Shown piece after piece: positions 38,782 through 46,999 of a DNA stretch of 64,000 nucleotides. The position numbers and the translations under genes are program-made. The stretch comes from Psychrobacter sp. NZS113 (lineage in GTDB: Bacteria; Pseudomonadota; Gammaproteobacteria; Pseudomonadales; Moraxellaceae). Below the pieces are notes generated by a model. The model was not told where the DNA came from, ran no database searches, and saw only the letters and a list, made by a program, of their open reading frames with translations. Position 1 is the stretch's first letter, and each line of letters opens with the position of its first letter. The DNA lies in assembly GCF_015864825.1 (NCBI RefSeq), contig NZ_JADYWL010000006.1:124001-188000 (forward strand), given 5' to 3'.

Positions 38782-39408
38782 CTAGTTAAGAAACCTCAAT
38801 CCAGAGGTTTTGAGTGCCCATACCAACTCTACAAAGGCGCGGCTATTCGTCAGAGGCTCGCCGTCAATGATAAGAACATAGCCTGAACCATCAATCCATA
38901 AGAATACAAAACTGGTCTCAGGAATTAGCAGGTCGACCTGCTGAAAAAATGAGATCGCTTGGCTTTCTACGGCCCATCCGCGTTGCTTTTGTCGTAGCAT
39001 AAACCCTGAGAAGTCAGCCGCCGCCACACTGAGCATATCCGCTTCTTCTTGGCTGTAGCCAATACGTGCCAAGCAAAACCCTTCATCAGAGCCAATGGCA
39101 GCGCGGCGTTTGCCCGATAAGCTAGCAACCACATAAGGCAAAAACTGATCTAGTGGCAGATTGGGCGCTGGTAACAGGAGAGATAACTTCTCAATCCAAC
39201 CTTGTTCTATGAAATTTTGCAGCCATTCATCAGAGTAACGTTCAAGCCAGTCGGCAGCGAGTAACGTCTGCGCATAGGATAACAAGTCTTGTAGTGATAG
39301 CTGCTCCCCAGTGGGCTCACCTTGTGAAAATGCCTCAAAAATACCGGCTGGAGTTAAAGTCAGATACGTTTTATCAGCATTTAAATAAGAAGACATAGCA
39401 GCTACCAT
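38782..39408 (-). CDS. Uncharacterised protein with Roadblock/LC7-like C-terminal half
   Basis: 208 residues. Residues 1-100 are helical and unassigned (LSLQDLLSYAQTLLAADWLE, FIEQGWIEKLSLLLP). Residues about 108-205 follow the Roadblock/LC7 pattern: AAIGSDEGFCLARIGYSQEE, ADMLSVAAADFSGFMLRQKQ, VFLWIDGSGYVLIIDGE, FVELVWALKTS. This resembles the protein at 41842-42204 in arrangement. The assignment of the domain is by pattern and is moderate. No signal peptide. Last gene of a five-gene minus-strand cluster, separated from its upstream neighbour by the repeat copy E. An ATG at 39396 is an alternative start. Confidence 0.6.
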   Translation of the reverse strand: MVAAMSSYLNADKTYLTLTPAGIFEAFSQGEPTGEQLSLQDLLSYAQTLLAADWLERYSDEWLQNFIEQGWIEKLSLLLPAPNLPLDQFLPYVVASLSGKRRAAIGSDEGFCLARIGYSQEEADMLSVAAADFSGFMLRQKQRGWAVESQAISFFQQVDLLIPETSFVFLWIDGSGYVLIIDGEPLTNSRAFVELVWALKTSGLRFLN

Positions 39409-39448
39409 TATGATGAAGGTTATAGAGTGGCGATAAATTAGGTTTTCA

Positions 39449-39555
39449 TATAGTTGAGTTCAAATAATTTTGATACAAGGAAACCGAGTCCAAGTTATAC
39501 ATTAGTATGCTTAGCGAGGATGACGATGTAGCGAATTTATATGGATTTGACTATA
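39449..39555 (-). repeat. 107-bp dispersed intergenic element, copy E
   Basis: Begins TATAGTTGAGTTC and ends TTTGACTATA on the plus strand, in inverted orientation relative to copy D at 40189-40294 and nearly identical to its reverse complement. It overlaps the last 19 bases of the gene ending at 39537, supplying its last six codons and stop. Confidence 0.88.
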
Positions 39556-40160
39556 GTTTGATCAAGGCGCTGTTGACAGTTATTCCAACGCGCATCGAAT
39601 TGCCAGTCACTTTTGCCCAAGCGAAACCACACTAAGGAAAAAGCAAGGCGATCATTGCGAGCGATACAGTGTGCAAAGAACTCGTTTTCGACTTGCTCAA
39701 TCGTACCCCAATCCTCATTAGTACGTGCTTGCATCAGCTCGGCTGTGATTTCTTTGGAGATTTCTTTGGCATCATCGCTACTGATACGTAGTCGTTGTTT
39801 TTGCTCATTGAGAGACGGCGATATCAATACACTCCAACGGGTCGCGAGCATGCTATTGCGTTGAATATATCTTTTTTTATCGATACAGTCGCGAAACCCT
39901 TGTTGAATATGAGGGTACAGGCGATCTTTGACACGAATGAACAGGTTATTTACATCATAAGGAATGTCATACCAGCAGCCATAAAAGAAGTCTGCAACAG
40001 CGCCTTGCAGCGGCTCTCTCTCAGTCAACAGTAGCGCCGCATTGATTCGTTGTTCATGAAAGTGACGGTTGTTGGGTGCCAAAAACACTTTGCGCGAGTA
40101 TAAGCGGAATACTCTCCGCGCTTCCATCTCGTTTTCTTTAATAAGATCTGAATCAGACAT
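39537..40160 (-). CDS. Uncharacterised protein flanked by inverted repeats
   Basis: 207 residues; family not recognised. Rich in Arg, Asn and Trp: ARRVFRLYSRKVFLAPNNRH, FFYGCWYDIPYDVNNLFIRV, ISKEITAELMQARTNEDWGT, FSLVWFRLGKSDWQFDARWN. Predicted all-helical, soluble, no signal peptide. ATG at 40160 has AAAGGA seven bases upstream. The C-terminal six residues (TIVKSI) and stop are encoded by repeat copy E, so the original end was probably different. It lies in the Roadblock/PAS/PhnD-like cluster and may be a partner of those proteins (inference from position). Confidence 0.65.
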   Translation of the reverse strand: MSDSDLIKENEMEARRVFRLYSRKVFLAPNNRHFHEQRINAALLLTEREPLQGAVADFFYGCWYDIPYDVNNLFIRVKDRLYPHIQQGFRDCIDKKRYIQRNSMLATRWSVLISPSLNEQKQRLRISSDDAKEISKEITAELMQARTNEDWGTIEQVENEFFAHCIARNDRLAFSLVWFRLGKSDWQFDARWNNCQQRLDQTIVKSI

Positions 40161-40188
40161 AACAGTGTCCTTTGAGTCATGGTCGCTA

Positions 40189-40294
40189 TATAGTCAAATT
40201 CATATAAATCCGCTACATCGTCATCCTCGCTAAGCATACTAATGTATAACTTGGACTCGGTTTCCTTGTATCGAAATTATTTGAATTCACTACA
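40189..40294 (+). repeat. 107-bp dispersed intergenic element, copy D
   Basis: Begins TATAGTCAAATTC, ends near TTCACTACA, with internal CATCCTCGCTAAGCATACTA and ACTCGGTTTCCTTGTAT. The mirror partner of copy E across the gene 39537-40160. Confidence 0.85.
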
Positions 40295-40400
40295 GTCAAT
40301 TCCATATAAATCAGATAGATTGTCAGGCCTGTTCAGTCTACTGTTTATAGTGCTCTTACTTGTAGTGCTCTTACCTGTTTTCTCTTGCGTATGTAGCCCA
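40291..40400 (+). repeat. Degenerate second element adjoining copy D (copy G)
   Basis: Starts ACAGTCAATTCCATATAAAT immediately at the end of copy D and contains GTTCAGTCTACTGTTTATAG, which parallels CTTAGTCTACTATTTGTAG in copy F at 41689-41795. The right end is eroded; the boundary is approximate. Confidence 0.5.
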
Positions 40401-40416
40401 GTGATTAGTCCAACTA

Positions 40417-41166
40417 TTAGTCTAGCAGTGTCTGCATCAAATCTATCATGAACTCGGCATCTTCTTCAGTCATCGCTTCAAACCCTTGAGGCATACCAAG
40501 TTCGGCTAAGGCTTCTTTGCCATCATCATCATTGTGCAGATTGAGAATGGCTTCTATAAAGATGTCGGTATCAGGGAAGCCGTCTTTAATAAGTAGCACG
40601 TGGCTGATATCAGCCAAGTCACTTTCGATAAGTACGGAGAGCTGGGTCTTGGTCAGACGCGAAAAGCTATGAAAAATCTCTGCCAAGAAGAAAGCAGCTT
40701 GGGCATCCCCTTTAATGACTTTACGGGCAGCTGCCTGATAGGTTTCAGTAATGTCCCATGTTAGATCAGATTCTTCGATATCAACTGCTTCTAGTAATCG
40801 TAGACCAATCAGCTTGACATCTCGGTTGTCTGCCATAGCGACTGTAGCGCCAGCCTGAATGTCTTCTAAGTGATTAATGTCGCTATTTGCAGCAGCTGCA
40901 ATGACCATCTCATCAGACTTTCCGATAGGGCGGGCGACGGCACGGTAGCCTTGCTCACGGATTAGGGTGGCTGCATCAAAAGGATTGGCGTAAATGACCT
41001 GAATGTCACCCGCATTAATGACTTGCTCTTGTTCGGCATGAGATGCAGGGATGTTCAAGTGCATATTTAAGTTGGCACGTTTTTGAATCAACGTATTGAA
41101 CATGTGCCAGCCTGCAAAACGCTCAGGCGAAAAATCTGGGGCGATTAACATATTGTGTGTCGTCAT
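40417..41166 (-). CDS. PhnD-like substrate-binding fold protein without signal peptide
   Basis: 249 residues. Periplasmic-binding-protein fold of the phosphate/phosphite/phosphonate (PhnD, Pfam Phosphonate-bd) type: NMLIAPDFSPERFAGWHMFN at the start, DIQVIYANPFDAATLIREQG, VIAAAANSDINHLEDIQAGA, TYQAAARKVIKGDAQAAFFL. Normal PhnD proteins are exported, but this begins MTTHNML with no signal peptide and has no transporter genes beside it, so it is probably a cytoplasmic sensor or adaptor. Start ATG follows GAGGAAGGCTAAATC. Only three bases separate it from the PAS gene upstream, so the two are co-translated. Confidence 0.8.
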   Translation of the reverse strand: MTTHNMLIAPDFSPERFAGWHMFNTLIQKRANLNMHLNIPASHAEQEQVINAGDIQVIYANPFDAATLIREQGYRAVARPIGKSDEMVIAAAANSDINHLEDIQAGATVAMADNRDVKLIGLRLLEAVDIEESDLTWDITETYQAAARKVIKGDAQAAFFLAEIFHSFSRLTKTQLSVLIESDLADISHVLLIKDGFPDTDIFIEAILNLHNDDDGKEALAELGMPQGFEAMTEEDAEFMIDLMQTLLD

Positions 41167-41169
41167 GAT

Positions 41170-41664
41170 TTAGCCTTCCTCGTTTTGTTTCATTTGGGCA
41201 TATTGCGCCATTGCCGCTTCTATTTTGCTGCGTGATGGCTTGCGTCGTACTGACGTGTAGCCTACGGTTTCGCCGTGACGAACGTTAGGTACGACGGTTG
41301 CATAGACCCAATAATGACTACCATCTTTGCATAAGTTTTTGACATAGCCATGCCATTTTTGTCCTGCTGTGGCAGTGTCCCACAGATTTTTGTAAGCCGC
41401 CTTTGGCATGTCAGGATGGCGCAGAATATAATGCTGCTGGCCAATCAACTCATCGACATGGTAACCGCTAATCTGAACAAAAGCATCGTTGACGTGTGTC
41501 AGTATGCCATCCAAATCGGTACGCGATACAATCAACTTACCATCTGGATAAGGACGTTCGATACCCGTGTCATAGACAGTACGTGACGTGCCATCATGGT
41601 AAGTCAGGGTAAGCTGTTCGGCAGGCATATCAGGCTTGTGTGCATCAGGGATTGGAGAACCCAT
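41170..41664 (-). CDS. Stand-alone Aer-type PAS-domain protein
   Basis: About 164 residues. PAS domain of the Aer (aerotaxis) class: LIVSRTDLDGILTHVNDAFV, QISGYHVDELIGQQHYILRH, PDMPKAAYKNLWDTATAGQK, WHGYVKNLCKDGSHYWVYAT, VGYTSVRRKPS. In Aer this domain binds FAD and senses redox state, but the HAMP and methyl-accepting signalling parts are missing and the protein ends after a short helix. The ATG at 41664 is preferred: AAGGAG lies six bases before it and an upstream in-frame ATG at 41679 overlaps that site. Forms a tight unit with the PhnD-like gene. Confidence 0.9.
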   Translation of the reverse strand: MGSPIPDAHKPDMPAEQLTLTYHDGTSRTVYDTGIERPYPDGKLIVSRTDLDGILTHVNDAFVQISGYHVDELIGQQHYILRHPDMPKAAYKNLWDTATAGQKWHGYVKNLCKDGSHYWVYATVVPNVRHGETVGYTSVRRKPSRSKIEAAMAQYAQMKQNEEG

Positions 41665-41688
41665 GGTCATCTCCTTCATTGGTCGTTA

Positions 41689-41795
41689 TGTAGTCAATCC
41701 TGCATAAATTGGATACGGTGTCAGCCTTGCTTAGTCTACTATTTGTAGAACTTTCACTCGACTTCCTCGTGTCCAAATTATATTGAATCGACTAT
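41689..41795 (+). repeat. Dispersed intergenic element, divergent copy F
   Basis: Begins TGTAGTCAATCC and ends GAATCGACTATG, 107 bp, with a more divergent interior (CTTAGTCTACTATTTGTAG) shared with copy G. Sits between the Roadblock and PAS genes. Confidence 0.7.
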
Positions 41796-41841
41796 GTTTA
41801 TAGTAATTAAAAAGCTAATAAATTCGATAAGCAGTCGCCAA

Positions 41842-42204
41842 TCAAATGAGCTTTGCAAGGGCTTCTGAGGCACGTTTGATATCTAAGAATATCAAACCAA
41901 GCTTGGCATTGGGTTTTGCCATAATAGTGAGTACCGCTTCATCTCCCGATGACGTCATAATAACGTAGCCTTTTTCACCTTGAATCATAATACGATCGAT
42001 ACGACCACGCGCCAACTCACGACCTGCACGATCACCCAACGATAATAATGCTGCTGACATAGCACCCACACGGTCTTCATCGACGCCAGTTGGAAGAGCC
42101 GAAGCAATCATCAGACCATCGTTAGAGATTAGGGCAGATGCTTCAACATCTGCTGATGAGCTGTTTAAGTCTTCCAATATCTGTTGAAATGAGTCTGTAC
42201 GCAT
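41842..42204 (-). CDS. Roadblock/LC7-domain protein (MglB-like)
   Basis: 120 residues, a single Roadblock/LC7 domain: VEASALISNDGLMIASALPT, VGAMSAALLSLGDRAGRELA, RIMIQGEKGYVIMTSSGDEA, LGLIFLDIKRASEALAKLI. In bacteria such proteins dimerise and regulate small Ras-like GTPases (MglA) or act in polarity and gliding. No GTPase gene is found in the window. First gene of the minus-strand cluster extending to 38782. ATG at 42204 follows AGAGAAAGCGAT. Confidence 0.92.
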   Translation of the reverse strand: MRTDSFQQILEDLNSSSADVEASALISNDGLMIASALPTGVDEDRVGAMSAALLSLGDRAGRELARGRIDRIMIQGEKGYVIMTSSGDEAVLTIMAKPNAKLGLIFLDIKRASEALAKLI

Positions 42205-42491
42205 ATCGCTTTCTCTATGATAAGTGGTGGGTTGTTTAAGTAAAAAAACTGGTTAACTATATCCTTGCTTTAAGAAAGGTATTATAATTCCTTACTAATA
42301 ATATTGATATAGGAATCTCCTATTTAAATTGGAAATATGGAGGTTTTTTGCCATTAATCTTTGACTAATAATCCTTTAATTTATAGTTTTTATGAGAAAT
42401 CTGATAGAGAACAATTGCTTAGCCTAGGTTTCTGATAAAGTTACTTAAGATGAAATTAGTTATATTATTAAAATTTATTTCAGGTTAGATT

Positions 42492-42599
42492 TATAGTCAG
42501 CGAACTACTAAATCGCTGCGGCGTTACCCTTCCTAGAGGTACGATATGTAAAATCTGCGGTCGGCTGCCTTGTAACTGTTTTAGGTTTCTTTGACTATA
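42492..42599 (+). repeat. Dispersed intergenic element, copy C
   Basis: 108 bp, with a perfect 8-bp terminal inverted repeat TATAGTCA...TGACTATA. The interior contains GGCGTTACCCTTCCTAGAG and CGGTCGGCTGCCTTGTAAC, aligning with copy A. Confidence 0.8.
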
Positions 42600-42676
42600 G
42601 TATTTTCACTTGCTTTTTTTCTCCTCAAATTTTTGGAAATGACATAGGATAAGGACTTGTTGATTATCATAAGTAG

Positions 42677-42712
42677 CAAAGCCCCAATCATTTAATGACT
42701 GGGGCTTTTTTA
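42677..42712 (-). terminator. Terminator downstream of hutI
   Basis: Stem AAAGCCCCA...TGGGGCTTTTT with ATCATTTAATGA between arms; T-run on the plus side and A-rich on the other. It lies beyond the MITE from hutI and can stop transcription of the hut operon before the Roadblock gene region. Confidence 0.8.
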
Positions 42713-42737
42713 ATTACGATGAATAAAGTTTTATTAA

Positions 42738-42913
42738 CTAGGGCGTGTCATCAATTAGATTGTGAGGCTTAAAATGAGAAAAATTGTAGATAAACAAGGA
42801 AGAAATTGCCGTTAATATGAATATATTGACGAAATTACTGACGATATTTAGCAAAATTTAGCCATTTTAAGGCCACTAAATATATTAATGTGCTAATTGA
42901 TGACACGCCCTAG
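42738..42913. mobile_element. MITE-like element, 176 bp, inserted at the hutI stop codon
   Basis: Ends are perfect inverted repeats of about 20 bp: CTAGGGCGTGTCATCAATTA at 42738-42757 and its reverse complement at 42894-42913. The inner part is AT-rich and has no transposase frame. The CTAG at both edges may be a target-site duplication. Ends of this kind (GGGCGTGTCATCAATT) resemble IS5-superfamily termini as I recall, so mobilisation in trans by such a transposase is likely. The right CTAG provides the TAG stop of hutI. Confidence 0.88.
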
Positions 42914-44262
42914 ATGGTCTCGCGCCATTTACCTTGAACCATGATGCCTTGGATAGGGTTTAAGCCCATCTGATAGGCCAAGTCAGCAGGGCGAGCAATA
43001 TCCCACAGTGCTAAATCAGCATCACAGCCTACTTCGATTTTTCCTTTATTAGGTAGCCCTAACGCCTGTGCTGCATAGACGGTCGAGCCTGCCAGTACTT
43101 CTTCGGGTGTCAGGTAAAACAGCGTACAGCCCATGTTCATCGCTAATAAAAGCGACGTTAACGGTGAGGTGCCAGGGTTACAATCGGTTGAAATCGCCAT
43201 GGGAACCTGATGTTTGCGTAAGGCTTCAATCGGTGGCAAATTGGTATCACGTAGCGTATAAAACGCCCCTGGCAATATCACGGCAATGGTATTGCTATCC
43301 GCCATTTTTTTGATGTCTTCTTCTGATAAATGCTCTAGATGGTCGCTCGATAGCCCTTTATATTCGGCAACCAGAGCGCTACCGCCGATATCAGACAGTT
43401 GCTCAGAATGCAATTTGACTGGTAGATCCAATGAGCGCGCCATTTCAAACACTCGTCTGATTTGCTCAGTACTAAAGGCGATGTTTTCACAGAAGCCGTC
43501 GACCGCATCGACCAAACCTTCTGAATGCAATATTGGTAGCCACTCGCAAACTTGCTCGATATAGTCATTCGAGAGATCCTGCATGTGAGACTTGTATTCA
43601 GGTGGTAGGGCATGCGCTGCTAGGTAAGAGGTGCTCACATGAATATCGTATTTTTCTCCTAGCTGACGGGCGACCGTGAGCATTTTGCGCTCAGTGTCTA
43701 AGTCTAAGCCATACCCAGACTTAATTTCGATACTGGTGACACCTTCTTTCATAAGTGCGAGTAAACGTTTTTCACTTTGTGCAAATAGCGATTCAATACT
43801 GGCGGCGCGGGTAGCACTCACCGTCGCGACAATACCGCCGCCTTGTGCAGCGATGTCTTGATAGCTAGCGCCTTGCAATCGCGCTTCGAACTCATTGCTA
43901 CGGTTGCCACCATAAACGATATGAGTATGACAGTCGATAAGTCCCGGGGTTATCCATTTACCCTCCACATCAGTGAGTTGGCTAGCTTGATATTTAGGCA
44001 AATGAGCAGTGATTTGATCCTGTGTACCAATCCAAGAAATTTTACCACTTTTAATACCGATAGCCGCGTTATGTAGTTGACCGTATGGGATGCTATCAGC
44101 ATGCTCATTTTCATCATCACTTGTATCAATACCAAAACCATGCTGCGCTGAAAAGGTCGCAATATTGGCGTTAATAATGATGTGGTCAAATGATGTCATA
44201 GTAGACTCGTCTAGCGTCTGTTCTGTAGAGTTTTTCAAGACGGAGTTCTCTGATTCATTCAT
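42910..44262 (-). CDS. hutI: Imidazolonepropionase HutI
   Basis: Third enzyme of histidine breakdown, hydrolysing 4-imidazolone-5-propionate to N-formimino-L-glutamate. 450 residues, about 40 more than usual because of an acidic, Ser/Asn-rich N-terminal leader (NESENSVLKNSTEQTLDEST). Metal and active-site motifs: DCHTHIVYGG (HxH), IKSGYGLDLDTERKML, LHSEQLSDIGG, DHLEHLSEED and AISTDCNPGTS. Start ATG at 44262 follows TAGGAGCATACT. The stop codon TAG lies inside the edge of a MITE-like element. Last gene of hutUHGI; 45 bp from hutG. Confidence 0.95.
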   Translation of the reverse strand: MNESENSVLKNSTEQTLDESTMTSFDHIIINANIATFSAQHGFGIDTSDDENEHADSIPYGQLHNAAIGIKSGKISWIGTQDQITAHLPKYQASQLTDVEGKWITPGLIDCHTHIVYGGNRSNEFEARLQGASYQDIAAQGGGIVATVSATRAASIESLFAQSEKRLLALMKEGVTSIEIKSGYGLDLDTERKMLTVARQLGEKYDIHVSTSYLAAHALPPEYKSHMQDLSNDYIEQVCEWLPILHSEGLVDAVDGFCENIAFSTEQIRRVFEMARSLDLPVKLHSEQLSDIGGSALVAEYKGLSSDHLEHLSEEDIKKMADSNTIAVILPGAFYTLRDTNLPPIEALRKHQVPMAISTDCNPGTSPLTSLLLAMNMGCTLFYLTPEEVLAGSTVYAAQALGLPNKGKIEVGCDADLALWDIARPADLAYQMGLNPIQGIMVQGKWRETI

Positions 44263-44307
44263 AGTATGCTCCTAATTATTGGGAGGCGAGTAACCTGTGT
44301 GTAAGAC

Positions 44308-45351
44308 CTAATCGTTAAGTAAGTACTGCTCTACAATAGTCGCTAGCAGTCGAGCAGCAACTTTGCAGCTACGACTATCAACGTCAAAAGTAGGGTTGAT
44401 CTCAGCAATGTCTACCATTTTTACTTTGCCTGATGCCATGATGGTTTTTACCATACGCTCAACGAAAACCAGCTCAATACCAAAGGCAGCAGGTGCACTC
44501 ACTCCTGGGACGACACTAGATGGTAGGCAGTCCATATCGATGGTTAGATATATTATATCGACCTGATCCACAAAGCTTTTGACCTGCTTAGCAAGTGTAT
44601 CCCAAGGCTGATAATGGCAGTCTTCATCGCTAATGACTTGTACGCCCAATTGCTCAGCGCGATCAAAGAGCGCCGCCGTATTAGAGAATCGACTGACGCC
44701 GATACAGCAATAATGAAAAGGCTGATTATTTGCATCAAGGTGCTCGGCAATCTGGCGAAAAGGTGTACCAGAGGTTGCTACATCAGACTGACGAATATCA
44801 AGATGAGCATCAAAATTAATAATCCCGATAGTAGGCTTGGCATTTGCTTCGCTTGTATTTTCTAATGCCTGCCACAATCCTAAAAAGCTACCATAAGCAA
44901 TGGCATGACCACCGCCAAGCCCGATGGGAAGTCCACCTTGCTTAACGATAGTGCTCACTTCATCAGCATACTTTAGCTGAGCTTGCTCAAGAGAGCTCTC
45001 GGCAAAGCAATCATTATCATCACAATGAATGTCGCCAGCATCACCAAATAAGGTTGATAATTGTCCATCAAAACGTTGTTGTAATTCAGCGATGACTGGC
45101 AGCGTAGCAAAAGCTCGACGAATCAATGGTGGGGCAGCTCTAGCACCCACGCGCCCTTGATTGCGTCTGACGCCTTGATCACAGGCAAAGCCAATTAGCC
45201 CAATATTTTGATCCTCATAAGGCTGAGCAAGCTGATACCAATAACAGGCGCGCGCAGTCTCAAACGGCTCTGCGCGTCCTGTCCATTGGGTCATATCAGC
45301 AGGTGTATGGCTAATATTTGTAGTCGTTGCTGTTGTTCTCGCTATTATCAT
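44308..45351 (-). CDS. hutG: Formimidoylglutamase HutG
   Basis: Hydrolyses N-formimino-L-glutamate to L-glutamate and formamide. Arginase/agmatinase fold with dimanganese ligands in LPIGLGGGHAIAYGSF, IINFDAHLDIRQ and YLTIDMDCLPSSVVPGVSAP. About 347 residues. The ATG at 45351 is favoured because GGAG lies seven bases upstream; a GTG at 45366 in the same frame overlaps that site. The single-enzyme route to glutamate is indicated, since no hutF or N-formylglutamate deformylase is present here. Starts 23 bp after hutH stops. Confidence 0.94.
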   Translation of the reverse strand: MIIARTTATTTNISHTPADMTQWTGRAEPFETARACYWYQLAQPYEDQNIGLIGFACDQGVRRNQGRVGARAAPPLIRRAFATLPVIAELQQRFDGQLSTLFGDAGDIHCDDNDCFAESSLEQAQLKYADEVSTIVKQGGLPIGLGGGHAIAYGSFLGLWQALENTSEANAKPTIGIINFDAHLDIRQSDVATSGTPFRQIAEHLDANNQPFHYCCIGVSRFSNTAALFDRAEQLGVQVISDEDCHYQPWDTLAKQVKSFVDQVDIIYLTIDMDCLPSSVVPGVSAPAAFGIELVFVERMVKTIMASGKVKMVDIAEINPTFDVDSRSCKVAARLLATIVEQYLLND

Positions 45352-45374
45352 CGCTGATCTCCGCACATCGATAT

Positions 45375-46937
45375 TTATTTAGACTCGTACCAATCGCTGC
45401 GTAGTGACTGCCAATGTTCAGCAAGCGTACCGTCTAATACCAATTGCTTGGCTGCTTCGATATCAGGGGCGAGGTAGCGATCCTTATCATAAAAAGTCAC
45501 TTGCTCACGTAATTTCTGATGCGCGACTGTCAAGGGCTCTGACGTATCTAGTCCACGATGGAAATCGATACCTTGACCGGCAGCCAATAGCTCTATACCA
45601 ATGATAGTCGCGGTGTTTTGCGCCATCTCGTATAGGCGGCGTGCGCAATAGGTCGCCATAGACACATGGTCTTCTTGGTTAGCAGAAGTCGGAATGCTAT
45701 CGACGCTACCAGGGTGAGCGATAGCTTTGTTTTCTGAAGCCAGTGCTGCCGCGGTCACATGAGCAATCATAAAGCCTGAGTTCACCCCAGCGTTATCCAC
45801 CAAGAATGGTGGCAGACCACCTGATAGCGTCGCATCGATTAGCAAAGCGACACGGCGCTCAGACATAGAGCCAATCTCGGCGATTGCCAAGGCTAAAATA
45901 TCTGCGGCAAAGGCGACAGGCTCGGCATGGAAGTTGCCACCTGATATGGCGACAGGGCCATCTTCGTTATTAAAGATAAGTGGGTTGTCGGTCACCGCAT
46001 TAGATTCGATCAATAGCGTTTTACCGGCTTGGTTGATGATATCGAGACAGGCACCCATGACTTGCGGCTGACAACGCAGGCAGTAAGGATCTTGAACTCT
46101 ATCGTCTTGCTCGCCATCGTGTGAGGCACGAATAGCACTGCCTTTGATTAATTGACGGTGTGCTTTGGCTATTTCGATTTGACCATGATGGCCACGCACT
46201 TCATGGATACGGGCATCAAACGGTGAGTCTGATCCTTTAGCAGCATCAATCGATAGTGAGCCTACAATGGTGGCAGTCTCAAGCAAATCACGCGCTAAGA
46301 AATAACCCCGTAATGCTAGAGCAGTTGATACTTGCGTGCCATTGATAAGCGCGAGGCCTTCTTTGGCTGCAAGAGTAATAGGCTCAAGTCCATGCTGGGC
46401 TAGGGCATCAGCAGCTGGCACTTTTTTACCAGCAACAAAGACATCACCTTCTCCCATCATTGCAAGTGTCATGTGTGACAACGGTGCTAAGTCACCAGAT
46501 GCGCCAACTGAACCTTTGGCTGGGATATTTGGTGTGATTTGATTATTGATTAATCCAAGTAAACTATCAACCACCTCGCGGCGTACGCCAGAGACACCTT
46601 GTGCCAAACTGGCAACTTTCATTACCATAATTAATCGAACCACACCGTCTGGCAACGCTTCACCAGTGCCCACTGAGTGAGAAACGATTAGGTTACGCTG
46701 AAGTAGCTCAAGTTGGTCATCACTGATACGTGTCTTTGCTAACAGGCCAAAACCAGTATTGATACCATAAGCGCTTTTGTCTCGTGCAATGATAGTGCGT
46801 ACATCTTCGTGCGAGGCGTCTATTGCCTCGTAGGAACTTTCAGGCAATGTCAATATGACAGGCTGCTCATAGATATCACGTAGCATTTTAAAGCTAAGCT
46901 GGCGAGGATGTAGGGTTAGTTGTTTGATATTGTTCAT
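45375..46937 (-). CDS. hutH: Histidine ammonia-lyase HutH
   Basis: First step: L-histidine to trans-urocanate plus ammonia. 520 residues, normal length. The MIO cofactor forms from Ala146-Ser147-Gly148 in [15 protein letters not shown]. The Tyr in AYGINTGFG and the C-terminal [17 protein letters not shown] region are conserved. Start ATG at 46937. Located between hutU (62 bp upstream) and hutG. Confidence 0.97.
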   Translation of the reverse strand: MNNIKQLTLHPRQLSFKMLRDIYEQPVILTLPESSYEAIDASHEDVRTIIARDKSAYGINTGFGLLAKTRISDDQLELLQRNLIVSHSVGTGEALPDGVVRLIMVMKVASLAQGVSGVRREVVDSLLGLINNQITPNIPAKGSVGASGDLAPLSHMTLAMMGEGDVFVAGKKVPAADALAQHGLEPITLAAKEGLALINGTQVSTALALRGYFLARDLLETATIVGSLSIDAAKGSDSPFDARIHEVRGHHGQIEIAKAHRQLIKGSAIRASHDGEQDDRVQDPYCLRCQPQVMGACLDIINQAGKTLLIESNAVTDNPLIFNNEDGPVAISGGNFHAEPVAFAADILALAIAEIGSMSERRVALLIDATLSGGLPPFLVDNAGVNSGFMIAHVTAAALASENKAIAHPGSVDSIPTSANQEDHVSMATYCARRLYEMAQNTATIIGIELLAAGQGIDFHRGLDTSEPLTVAHQKLREQVTFYDKDRYLAPDIEAAKQLVLDGTLAEHWQSLRSDWYESK

Positions 46938-46999
46938 AGGGGTAATCCTAGTTGCATAGTTATCTGGCTATTTATTTTTATAAAGTAAAATGATTCGAA

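Larger units (their letters stand above)
42205..42737. other. AT-rich region with repeat copy C and a terminator
   Basis: Upstream region of the Roadblock gene. Holds repeat copy C (42492-42599) and a rho-independent terminator (42677-42712); the part nearest the gene, 42205-42480, is AT-rich promoter-like sequence without a recognised motif. Confidence 0.45.

Noticed and set aside
39449-40294. True composite transposon
   Set aside because: The elements have no transposase and the enclosed gene is not a known cargo; only the inverted arrangement is supported.
42774-42815. 13-codon frame inside the MITE-like element
   Set aside because: Too short and without similarity to any transposase part I know.
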